Shown here one piece after another: positions 1 through 6,800 of a DNA stretch of 10,720 nucleotides. Under the pieces are notes generated by a model. It ran no database searches and was not told where the DNA came from. It saw nothing but the letters and a program-made list of their open reading frames with translations. A program made the translations under genes and the position numbers. Position 1 is the first letter of the stretch. Each line of letters starts with the position of its first letter. This DNA comes from Aphodomonas sp964553125 (GTDB taxonomy: Bacteria; Bacillota; Clostridia; Christensenellales; Aristaeellaceae): assembly GCA_964553125.1 (NCBI GenBank), contig CAZKJW010000081.1:1-10720 (forward strand). The letters are read 5' to 3'.

Positions 1-12
1 GCGCCCACGCGT

Positions 13-42
13 TTTTTATGGCGGCACATGCCGCCCTGTCAA
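13..42 (-). promoter_or_regulatory. Possible promoter reading off the left edge, with a dyad in its spacer
   Basis: On the minus strand a perfect -35 hexamer TTGACA (42-37) is followed by an inverted repeat GGCGGCA-TG-TGCCGCC (35-20) and an A/T-rich -10-like stretch, TAAAAA with an 18-bp spacer or ATAAAA with a 17-bp spacer. It lies just past the stop codon of the minus-strand MerR gene, so it would serve a gene beyond the window. The -10 match is weak and the target gene cannot be seen. The dyad is not a terminator of the MerR gene, because A residues rather than T residues follow it on that strand. Confidence 0.25.
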
Positions 43-54
43 CCGTCCAATGCG

Positions 55-462
55 TTACGCGTCGCCGCACGGCGCAGCGCCCCGATGCACGGCCTCCGTG
101 CCCGCCTCCAGGGCGGCGGCGTAATAGCGGCACTTATGGTCGATCACCTTCATGGTTTCTTCCAGCTGCGCAATTTGCTCCTGCACGGCTTTCTTCCGCT
201 CCTGAAACATTTCGTATCGCTCCCGGAGCGACGCGTCTCCCTGCGCGAGCCAGACGGTGAACTGCCGGATATCCCGAATCGGCATCCCCGTGCGCTTGAG
301 GCATTCGATCATCCGCAGCAGGCCGACGTCGTCGTCCGAAAAGCGGCGATAGCCGCCCTCTGTCCGTTCAAGGCCGGGGAGCAGCCCTTCGCGGTCGTAG
401 TAGCGGATGGTGCTCGCCGGCAGGTTCAGCAGCGCGCAGACCTCTTTCAGCGTGTACGCCAT
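55..462 (-). CDS. MerR-family regulator, AdhR/NmlR-like, 135 aa
   Basis: This is a small MerR-type transcription factor that probably controls the divergent aldo/keto reductase and itself. Residues about 1-70 form the winged helix-turn-helix: LKEVCALLNLPASTIRYYDREGLLP, then GGYRRFSDDDV and the LLRMIECLKRTGMPI segment. Residues about 75-120 form the antiparallel coiled-coil dimerisation helix. Cys54, in MIECLKRTGM, falls where I recall the redox/electrophile-sensing Cys52 of B. subtilis AdhR (YraB), in an equivalent FIKCMRNAGLSI stretch. No C-terminal metal-binding cysteine pair is present, so a metal sensor is unlikely. The start at 462 is chosen because AAAGGA (477-472) sits 9 nt upstream; the open frame runs further upstream, but that part has no homology and crosses the promoter. 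The family call is firm; aldehyde or electrophile sensing is inference from the cysteine and the partner gene. Confidence 0.93.
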   Translation of the reverse strand: MAYTLKEVCALLNLPASTIRYYDREGLLPGLERTEGGYRRFSDDDVGLLRMIECLKRTGMPIRDIRQFTVWLAQGDASLRERYEMFQERKKAVQEQIAQLEETMKVIDHKCRYYAAALEAGTEAVHRGAAPCGDA

Positions 463-481
463 TTTTTTGCGTCCTTTCCTC

Positions 482-512
482 TTGACATGAAAGTTAACTT
501 TCATGTTATGCT
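482..512 (+). promoter_or_regulatory. MerR-type promoter of the aldo/keto reductase (19-bp spacer)
   Basis: A perfect -35 TTGACA (482-487) and a -10 TATGCT (507-512) are separated by 19 bp, the over-long spacer typical of MerR-activated promoters. The spacer is filled by the palindromic operator. Transcription would begin near 519, giving a leader of about 38 nt before the reductase ATG at 557. By analogy with MerR, SoxR and AdhR, the regulator would untwist the spacer to activate. Confidence 0.85.
485..506. promoter_or_regulatory. MerR operator: perfect 22-bp palindrome
   Basis: The half-site ACATGAAAGTT is followed directly by its exact inverted complement, with no mismatch; the dyad axis lies between 495 and 496. 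The GTTAAC centre resembles known operators of the AdhR/NmlR/SoxR branch. It lies between the -35 and -10 of the reductase promoter and overlaps the -10 of the divergent regulator gene. One bound dimer could therefore activate the reductase and repress its own gene. Confidence 0.85.
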
Positions 513-531
513 TACAGCAGCAAAAAGTCAA
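503..531 (-). promoter_or_regulatory. Promoter of the first MerR gene
   Basis: On the minus strand TTGACT (531-526) and TAACAT (508-503) are 17 bp apart, a standard sigma-70-type layout. The -10 overlaps both the operator palindrome and the -10 of the opposing reductase promoter, which fits autorepression. The leader to the ATG at 462 would be about 35 nt. Confidence 0.6.
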
Positions 532-556
532 TCCCTGTTGAAAGGTGGGCGTTCCC

Positions 557-1690
557 ATGCAATATGCCGCGTTTTCCGATTTGAAGCTCTCCGCCCTCGG
601 CTTCGGCCTGATGCGTCTGCCCGTCCTCGACGGCGACGATGCGCGCATCGACGAGCAGCCGGCCGCCGAAATGGTCGAATATGCGTTCAGCCACGGCGTG
701 AACTATTTCGACACCGCGTGGGGCTACCACGGCGGCTGTTCCGAATCTGCCGTGCCGCGTCTGCTCGGCCGCTATCCGCGCGAGCGCTATTTTCTCGCCT
801 CCAAGTTTCCCGGCTACGACCTGACCACGCTGAGCCGCAAGGAAGAAATCTTTGAAGCGCAGCTGCGCAAGTGCGGCGTGGAGTATTTCGACTTCTATCT
901 TTTCCACAACGTATGCGAGCGGAATATCGACGCGTATCTGGATGAAAACATCGGCCTGTTCCGCTATCTCATGGAGCAGAAGAAAAACGGCCGTATCCGG
1001 CATCTGGGCTTCTCCACGCACGGCAGTCTGGACACCATGAAGCGCTTCCTCGACGCATACGGCAAGGACATGGAGTTCTGCCAGATCCAGCTGAACTGGC
1101 TGGACTGGGAATTCCAGAACGCGCGCGAAAAAACGGCGCTGCTGAACGAGCGGAACATCCCCATCTGGGTGATGGAGCCCGTGCGCGGCGGCAGCCTCGT
1201 CACGCTTCCCGAAAAATACGCCGCGCGCCTCAAAGCGCTTCAGCCCGACTGGCCGCTCGCCGAATGGGCGTTCCGCTTCCTGCAGAGCGTCGAAGGCGTG
1301 ACCGTCACGCTGTCGGGCATGAGCACGCTCGAACAGGTGAAGCAGAACGCCGCATTCTTTGAAACGCGCCGGCCGCTGAACGCGGCGGAAATGAGCGCGC
1401 TCATGGAAATCTCCGCCGAAATGACTTCCCGCGATACGGTGCCTTGCACGGCGTGCCGCTACTGCGTTTCCCGCTGCCCGAAGGGGCTGAATATTCCGTG
1501 GCTGCTGGAAATGTACAACGAGCACAGCTATTCCGGCGGCGGATTCATCGCGCCGATGGCGCTTGAAGCCCTTCCGGATGAGAAAAAGCCGGATGCGTGC
1601 ATCGGCTGCCGCAGCTGCGAAAAGGTGTGCCCGCAGCGCATCAGAATTTCCGAGGCGATGGCGGCTTTCAGCAAAATGCTGAAAGAATGA
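557..1690 (+). CDS. Aldo/keto reductase with C-terminal 2x[4Fe-4S] ferredoxin domain, 377 aa
   Basis: This is a cytoplasmic oxidoreductase of the ferredoxin-fused aldo/keto reductase group (COG1453 type). Residues about 1-275 are the TIM-barrel, with the expected catalytic tetrad visible: Asp52 and Tyr57 (FDTAWGY), Lys83 (ASKFPG) and His117 (FHN). The C-terminus holds two iron-sulphur motifs, CTACRYCVSRCP (Cys297, 300, 303, 307) and CIGCRSCEKVCP (Cys348, 351, 354, 358). The fusion suggests electron supply or transfer through ferredoxin rather than, or besides, NAD(P)H. The true substrate is not readable; the divergent AdhR-like regulator suggests reactive carbonyls. The ATG at 557 has AAAGGTGG (541-548) 8 nt upstream; an in-frame GTG at 545 would lie inside that ribosome-binding site. 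Length is normal for the group and nothing is broken. Confidence 0.95.
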   Translation: MQYAAFSDLKLSALGFGLMRLPVLDGDDARIDEQPAAEMVEYAFSHGVNYFDTAWGYHGGCSESAVPRLLGRYPRERYFLASKFPGYDLTTLSRKEEIFEAQLRKCGVEYFDFYLFHNVCERNIDAYLDENIGLFRYLMEQKKNGRIRHLGFSTHGSLDTMKRFLDAYGKDMEFCQIQLNWLDWEFQNAREKTALLNERNIPIWVMEPVRGGSLVTLPEKYAARLKALQPDWPLAEWAFRFLQSVEGVTVTLSGMSTLEQVKQNAAFFETRRPLNAAEMSALMEISAEMTSRDTVPCTACRYCVSRCPKGLNIPWLLEMYNEHSYSGGGFIAPMALEALPDEKKPDACIGCRSCEKVCPQRIRISEAMAAFSKMLKE

Positions 1691-1710
1691 CCTCGCACCG
1701 CAGATAACGA

Positions 1711-1739
1711 TTGACGCGGCGGCCGCCGCTTGCTACAAT
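1711..1739 (+). promoter_or_regulatory. Sigma-70-type promoter of the DUF1508 gene with palindromic spacer
   Basis: TTGACG (1711-1716) and TACAAT (1734-1739) are separated by 17 bp, a near-consensus promoter 42 bp before the ATG at 1781. A perfect GC-rich palindrome GCGGCGGCCGCCGC (1716-1729) fills most of the spacer. It could be a repressor site, or simply a GC-rich coincidence. Only 20 bp separate the reductase stop codon from the -35, and I see no terminator between them. Confidence 0.75.
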
Positions 1740-1780
1740 ATTCGCAGCGATGCGGCATTGCCGCGAAAGGAGCGTATCTC

Positions 1781-2307
1781 ATGGGAAAATTCAAAATTAA
1801 AACCGTGCCCTCCGGCGTGAAGTTCGATCTCACCGCGAAAAACGGCGAAGTGATCGCCACCTCCGAGGTTTACACCACCCGCCAGAGCTGCCTCAAGGGC
1901 GCCGAATCCGTCCGCAAAAACGGCCCGATCGCGCCGGTGGAAGATCAGACCATCGAGGGCTTCAAGCAGGAGAAGCATCCCAAGTTTGAAGTCTATCAGG
2001 ACAAGGCCGGCGAATACCGCTTCCGCCTCAAGGCGTCCAACGGCGAAAACATCGCCTTCTCCGAGGGCTACAAGGCCAAGGCCTCCTGCCTCAACGGCAT
2101 CGAGTCCGTGCGGCAGAANNNNNNNNNNNNNNNNNNNNNNNNNNNNNNNNNNNNNNNNNNNNNNNNNNNNNNNNNNNNNNNNNNNNNNNNNNNNNNNNNN
2201 NNNNNNNNNNNNNNNNNNAGGGCTACAAGGCCAAGGCCTCCTGCCTCAACGGCATCGAGTCCGTGCGGCAGAATTGCCCCGACGCAGAAATCGTGGACGT
2301 GGAATAA
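1781..2307 (+). CDS. DUF1508 (YegP-family) protein, interrupted by an assembly gap
   Basis: This is a small cytoplasmic protein of the YegP/DUF1508 family; its biochemical role is not well defined. The first repeat (about residues 3-48) runs FKIKTVPSGVKFDLTAKNGE and on to SCLKGAESVRKN. The second (about 68-112) runs FEVYQDKAGEYRFRLKASNG and on to SCLNGIESVRQ. The end of the protein lies after the N run (NCPDAEIVDVE, stop 2305-2307). As deposited the frame is broken across the gap, because 100 N do not keep phase. Joining the two identical 55-nt flanks gives a clean 123-residue, two-repeat protein, close to the usual family length. A longer protein with a third, nearly identical repeat remains possible. 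The ATG at 1781 has AAAGGAG (1766-1772) 8 nt upstream. It has its own promoter and appears monocistronic. Confidence 0.85.
2064..2118 (+). repeat. 55-nt sequence duplicated on both sides of the N gap (left copy)
   Basis: Positions 2064-2118 are identical base for base to 2219-2273. The left copy ends exactly at the first N and the right copy starts exactly after the last N. Both encode the same piece of the second DUF1508 repeat (GYKAKASCLNGIESVRQ). Length 55 equals a commonly used final k-mer of de Bruijn assemblers, so contig-end overlap is the simplest explanation. Confidence 0.9.
2119..2218. other. Assembly gap of exactly 100 N
   Basis: The run is exactly 100 N, the usual placeholder for a gap of unknown size. 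It lies inside the DUF1508 gene. The true distance may even be negative, because the flanks overlap by 55 identical bases. Confidence 0.99.
2219..2273 (+). repeat. 55-nt sequence duplicated on both sides of the N gap (right copy)
   Basis: This is the exact copy of 2064-2118, starting at the first base after the N run. It is in the correct phase to continue the DUF1508 reading frame if the two copies are collapsed into one. Confidence 0.9.
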
Positions 2308-2331
2308 GCCCGCAAATCCAAACAAACACGC

Positions 2332-2377
2332 AAAAGCCCCCGTATGCACACAGGTACACGGAGGCTTTTTGTTTTTT
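2332..2377 (+). terminator. Intrinsic terminator after the DUF1508 gene, possibly bidirectional
   Basis: The left arm AAAAGCCCCCGTAT (2332-2345) pairs with ACACGGAGGCTTTT (2356-2369), followed by a T-rich tail TTTTTGTTTTTT. On the plus strand the stem has two mismatches; on the minus strand both become G-U wobbles, so it folds better in that direction. It begins 24 nt after the DUF1508 stop codon. Confidence 0.75.
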
Positions 2378-2490
2378 GGTAAAGCGGCAGGGCCGCTCTT
2401 CCGGGGTTTTGCGCTTCGTTGCGGGCAGAAGCAAACCTTGCTAAAGGGCGTTTCTTCATAGGGGGTGGGGGAGCACCCAGCAAAGTATTA

Positions 2491-2606
2491 GCGCTGCAAA
2501 ACGCAAAACCCGCCGACAAGGGGACACAATCCCTCCTGCGTTTCCCTTTTTCATCCCCGGTAAACGCTCCTTCGTGCAGGGGAATTAAATTATTTCGGTG
2601 CAGGTG
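2491..2606. repeat. Intergenic direct repeat, unit 1
   Basis: This stretch aligns with 2775-2884 in the same orientation. The best-conserved core is 2531-2560, which matches 2812-2842 except for one inserted C (it contains CCTCCTGCGTTTCCC and ATCCCCGG). Flanking pieces are also shared: a GC-CAAAACGCAAA-CCCGCC type start, then CTTCG, GGGAATTA and TCGGTGCAG in the same order. No coding role is supported. Confidence 0.7.
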
Positions 2607-2774
2607 CAAGCATCCGATTAAAAACTCCACCGATACAAAGTCGATCAGTGCGGCGCAACCCTTCTGTGCTTTCCAAAGTCTTGGCTGAAAAACGCGGCTC
2701 GTCCGCCCTTCCCCGCAACCCGGCACTTCATCCCGTTTACCTACCCCTTTACTCCTTTCCCGCCTGCCACCAGC

Positions 2775-2884
2775 GCAGCGCAACGCAAAGCCCGCCAGAT
2801 GGAGATGCAGCCCCTCCTGCGTTTCCCTTTTTCCATCCCCGGCAGGCACTTCTTCGCACACGGGAATTATCTCGGTGCAGATGG
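2775..2884. repeat. Intergenic direct repeat, unit 2
   Basis: This is the second copy of the unit at 2491-2606, diverged outside the core. The shared blocks keep their order: GCAACGCAAAGCCCGCC, CCCTCCTGCGTTTCCC, ATCCCCGG, CTTCG, GGGAATTA and TCGGTGCAGATG. The spacing between the two cores is about 281 bp. It looks like a dispersed or tandemly duplicated non-coding element. The boundaries given are approximate. Confidence 0.7.
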
Positions 2885-3010
2885 AACTGTCTAACCAACC
2901 AGCAGTGCCGTTCACCACAAATCCAGTCAAAGGACTTGCACCCCCAAGCCTTTTCCCTCAGCCTTTCACCCCTGCCTCCCCGCCAATCCTTCACGCGCAA
3001 CCATTCCCCC

Positions 3011-3058
3011 AAAAAGCCAACGCCCCCGTATGCCCGCAAGCACACGGAGGCTTTTTTG
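3011..3058 (-). terminator. Intrinsic terminator of the ftsK-dehydrogenase operon
   Basis: Read on the minus strand, AAAAAAGCC and CCGTGTGC pair with GCATACGG and GGCTTTTT, with a small bulge (GCGTT) on the 3' side, and the element ends in a T run. It begins about 50 nt after the dehydrogenase stop codon. One base pair is a G-U wobble on the minus strand but an A-C mismatch on the plus strand, so minus is the better direction. It also carries a T6 run on the plus strand and may stop convergent transcription. Confidence 0.75.
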
Positions 3059-3108
3059 TGTTGTGTTTCGCTGCCCCGTTCTTTTGGCGCGCCCTGCGCG
3101 GCAAAAAA

Positions 3109-3870
3109 TCAGTCCAGCTCCTGCTGCTTCATCCAGACGCGCATCACAAGCCCGTGCGGCAGCAGCTTCGTGAGAATCATCTGCCCGCGCGCAATGAAGC
3201 CGAACTTGCTCACGTCGCGCCCGCGCTTTGCATCGCGCCATGCCCGCGCGACGATCTGCTCCGGCTCATACATTACCACGTATTTTTTCACGATTTTCGG
3301 CTCTTCCTTCGCCACCGCGCGGTCGAAGAACTTCGTCCTCGTCCAGTACGGGCAGACGGCCGTGACGGTAACGCCGCGCTTTTTCATTTCAAGATTCAGC
3401 GCGCTGCTGTAGCGCAGAACGAACGCCTTCGTCGCCGCGTACACGTTGATGTACGGAATCGGCTGATACGCCGCAATCGACGCGATGTTGATGATGCGCG
3501 CGCCCGGCTTCATGTACGGCGCGCTTTGCTGGCACATCGCCATGACCGCGCCGCAGTTGAGATCCATCATGTTCAGGCTCGTTTCCAGCGGCATGTCCAG
3601 CGTCGCGGAGAACTTGCCGTAGCCCGCGCAGTTGACCAGCAGCGCGATTTCCGGCTTTTCTTCAGCAAGCAGCGCGGCATACGCCGCATAGCTTTCCCGC
3701 GCGGACAGATCGAGCGCGACGGTTTTCACCGGATACGGCAGGCTGAGCGCCTCCGGACGGCGCGCGACAAGCCACACCTCGTCCAGCTGCGCGCCGCACT
3801 GCGAGACGGTTTCGGCAAACTCGCGCCCGATTCCGCTGGACGCGCCGGTGATGACGGCGATTCTTTTCAT
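3109..3870 (-). CDS. Short-chain dehydrogenase/reductase, classical SDR, 253 aa
   Basis: This is a cytoplasmic NAD(P)-dependent oxidoreductase with a Rossmann fold, resembling COG0300-type short-chain dehydrogenases. Visible motifs are the nucleotide-binding TGASSGIG (8-15), NCAG (80-83, in place of the usual NNAG), Asn105, catalytic Ser131 (IASIAAY), and the YxxxK pair Tyr144/Lys148 (YAATK). The length of about 250 residues is normal for the class. The substrate cannot be read from the sequence. The ATG at 3870 directly follows the ftsK stop codon with no spacer, so translation is probably coupled and the two genes are cotranscribed. The ribosome-binding site (GGCGGGAAG) lies inside the end of ftsK. 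A terminator follows at 3058-3011. A functional link to chromosome segregation is not implied. Confidence 0.93.
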   Translation of the reverse strand: MKRIAVITGASSGIGREFAETVSQCGAQLDEVWLVARRPEALSLPYPVKTVALDLSARESYAAYAALLAEEKPEIALLVNCAGYGKFSATLDMPLETSLNMMDLNCGAVMAMCQQSAPYMKPGARIINIASIAAYQPIPYINVYAATKAFVLRYSSALNLEMKKRGVTVTAVCPYWTRTKFFDRAVAKEEPKIVKKYVVMYEPEQIVARAWRDAKRGRDVSKFGFIARGQMILTKLLPHGLVMRVWMKQQELD

Positions 3871-6800
3871 TTATTTCTTCCCGCCTTTCGGAAACATCAG
3901 CGCGAAATCCTCGCGCGTAATGAGCACGTCGCGCGGCTTTGCGCCCTCGGCCTGCCCGATGATATTGCGCCGCGCCATTTCGTCAATGATGCGGCCTGCG
4001 CGTGCATAGCCGATGCGCAGCCGCCGCTGCAGCATACTGATGGACGCCTGCCCGGCTTCCACCGACAGCTCTACCGCCTGTTCAAAGAGCGAGTCGAACG
4101 GCGCGTCGTTCTTGTCCTCGTCGGGCGCGTCGGCGGATTCGCCGTTATCTTCCGCGCTGAGCGCGTCGATGACGGCCTGCGAATAATCGGCTGTGCGGCG
4201 ATCCTTGACGTACTCCACAACGCGCTGCACTTCTTCGTCGGAAACGAAGCAGCCCTGCACGCGCTTGGGCTTTCCGCCGCCGGCGGGGGCGTAGAGCATG
4301 TCGCCGCGCCCGAGCAGCTTCTCCGCGCCCGCGCCATCGAGAATGGTGCGCGAGTCCACCTGCGAGGAAACCGCAAAGGCGATGCGGCTGGGAATGTTCG
4401 CCTTGATGACGCCGGTGATGACGTTGACCGACGGGCGCTGCGTCGCGATGACCAGATGAATGCCGCACGCGCGCGCCAGCTGCGCCAGCCGCTGGATGCT
4501 TTCTTCCACCTCGCCCGGCGCTACGAGCATCAAATCGGAAAGCTCGTCGATAATCACCACAATCGACGGCATGAGCGGCTTGTCGCCGCGCTGACGGTTG
4601 TAGCCCTTGATGTCTCGCACGCCGCAATCGGCGAAGAGCTTATAGCGCTCGTCCATTTCCTTCACCGCCCAGCTCAGCGCGCCGGAAGCCTTTTTCGGGT
4701 CGGTCACGACGGGCACGAGCAGATGCGGAATGCCGTTGTACATCGACAGCTCCACCTGCTTGGGGTCGATGAGGATCATGCGCACTTCCTCGGGCGAAGC
4801 CCGGTAAATGATCGACGCGATGATCGTGTTGATGCACACGGATTTTCCGGAGCCGGTCGCGCCCGCGATGAGCACATGCGGCATTTTCGCCAGATCAGCG
4901 ATGATGCGCTTGCCGGCAATGTCCTTGCCCAGCGCCACGGCCAGCTTGGACGGGTGGCGGATGAATTCGTCGCTTTCGAGCACGTCGCGCAGATGCACCG
5001 TGGCGATGTGGTCGTTCGCCAGCTCAATGCCGACGGCGGCCTTGCCGGGGATGGGCGCTTCGATTCGCACGCTGTAAGCGGCCATGTTCAGCGCGATATC
5101 CTCCGTCAGGTTGACAATCTTGCTCACCTTCACGCCCGGCGCGGGCTGCAGTTCATAGCGCGTAATGGCCGGGCCGTGCACCACCTGAATGACCCGCGCG
5201 TTCACGCCGAAGCTCTTGAGCGTCTCCTCCAGCTTCTGCGCGCTGCGCGCGTCCGCGTCGCGCGTGTCGGGCCGCACGGACGCTTCGTCGCGCTCGAGAA
5301 GGGAGAACGGCGGCTGGGTGTATTCCTCGTCCGCAGGCACTTCCTGCACGGTCGCTTCAGGCTGCTCCGGCGGCTTCCAGTCGGGCCGGTCGAGCTGCTG
5401 CTCCTTCGGAATTTCCGGCAGCTTCTGCGTCACGTCGCCCTTGGGGAAGTATCCCTGCGGCTGCGGCGTGCGGCGGCGGCGCACCGGCGCGCCCGTTTCC
5501 TTCTTTGGGTCGTATTCCGGCGCGACAGGCTCCCACGGCGCGCCGAACGGATCGTCGTCGTCCTCATCGTCCGGTTCGGCAGGGGCGGCGGGTTTCTGCG
5601 CGGCAGGCTCCTGCGGCGGTTCCTCCGCGGCGTATTCGTCGTCGCCGGAGTAGGTTTCGTCGGCCAGTTCCTCGGGCAGGAATTCGTCGTAGGAAGGCGC
5701 TTCCTCCTCCGGCTGTGCGGCGGGGGCGGCGGGCTCCTGCGGCGGCTCCTCCTCAAGCGGCGCGCGACGCTCCGAGCGGCGCGAGCGGAACGCCTCGCGG
5801 TAGGGCGCGCCGGGATCCTCGCTGCGCTGCTGCGGGCGCGTCCACGAATCATCCCTCGCCGCGGGAATTTCAGTCTCATCCTGCACGGGCGCGGCGTTGA
5901 ACGCAGTCTCGTCCGGCGTGCCGTATGTTTCGCTATATGCCCTGCGCCGTCTGGGAGCGAAGTCCGGCGCGTCGTCGCGAACGTCGTCGTCCGTGGTAAA
6001 ATACGGCGCGTCGTTTTCCGGAAGAATTTCCTCGATGTACAGTTTCGCGTGCGGCCGCGCCGCCGGCTGCCGGTTCTGCGGGGCGGCTGCGGGGCGCTGG
6101 CGCGCCGGCTCCTGCTGCGGCGCAGGGTTCGGCGCAGCGGGCTGCGGCTTGGGCTGCTTCGGCTTCCTGCCGCGCGGCGGTTCCTCTGCGGGAGGCGCGG
6201 CCAGAAGCTCCTCGGGCAGCGGCACAAGCAGCGCTTCGTCCTGTTCGCGGCGCTCCATTTCGCGCTCGGCGCGGCGCTCCTCGCGCCGTTCGTCCATCCG
6301 GTCGCGCAGACCGCGAACCCAGTCGCCCAGCCGGTCAGGCGCGTCGGGCGCAAACATGCGCACAATCCACATGCCCAGAATGCCGATGACGAACACCAGC
6401 ACCAGCGTGCTGCCCGCCACATCCAGCGTGCGGCACATGGGATACGCCAGCAGCGCGCCCAGCGCGCCGCCGCCCAGCGCGATATCCTGCGACGCGTTCC
6501 ACGATTGCCAGATGGCGTCCTTGTAGTTCTGCACAAGCCCCTGCAGCGCCAAATCGCGCAGAACGCCCTCGATGCGGAACACCTGCAGGAGCGTTGCAAG
6601 CCCAATGATGACCAGCGCAGCGGCAAACGACACCGTGCCGCGCAGCGGCCATTTTGTTCCCATAATCAGCTGCACGCCCAGCGCGCACATATACAGCGCC
6701 GCCAGCCACGCGAGCTTTCCGAACAGCCCCTTGACCTCCCTGCGCAGAAGCACCATGAGCGTGCCGTTCGAAGTGGTGAACAGGCAGAAAAGGATGACGA

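Larger units (their letters stand above)
2308..3108. other. Gene-poor interval between convergent genes, holding repeats and terminators
   Basis: About 800 bp separate the DUF1508 stop codon (plus) from the dehydrogenase stop codon (minus). Open frames run through it on both strands, but none has a ribosome-binding site plus a recognisable protein. The minus-strand frames mainly read through the repeat units. Contents are a terminator at 2332-2377, a short hairpin AGCGGC-AGG-GCCGCT at 2383-2397, repeat unit 1 (2491-2606), repeat unit 2 (2775-2884) and a terminator at 3011-3058. Parts of the interval, such as 2581-2625, are noticeably more AT-rich than the flanking genes. Confidence 0.75.

Noticed and set aside
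11..17. T6 run at the left edge as the tail of a plus-strand terminator
   Set aside because: The preceding hairpin would lie mostly outside the window and the visible GCGCCCACGCG does not form a convincing stem.
20..35. The GGCGGCA...TGCCGCC hairpin as terminator of the first MerR gene
   Set aside because: On the minus strand the hairpin is followed by A residues, not T; the T run is on the wrong side.
512..1525. A 337-residue minus-strand open frame under the aldo/keto reductase
   Set aside because: The opposite strand encodes a complete enzyme with all catalytic and iron-sulphur residues; the antisense product is compositionally biased and has no motif.
2223..2930. A 235-residue minus-strand open frame through the intergenic repeats
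   Set aside because: It runs through the N-gap flank, a terminator and both repeat units, so its internal similarity comes from DNA repeats; no ribosome-binding site or known domain.
2308..3108. tRNA, small RNA, CRISPR or insertion-sequence remnants in the gene-poor interval
   Set aside because: No tRNA arms, no regular repeat-spacer pattern, and no transposase fragment or terminal inverted repeats were seen; two diverged repeat units do not make a CRISPR array.
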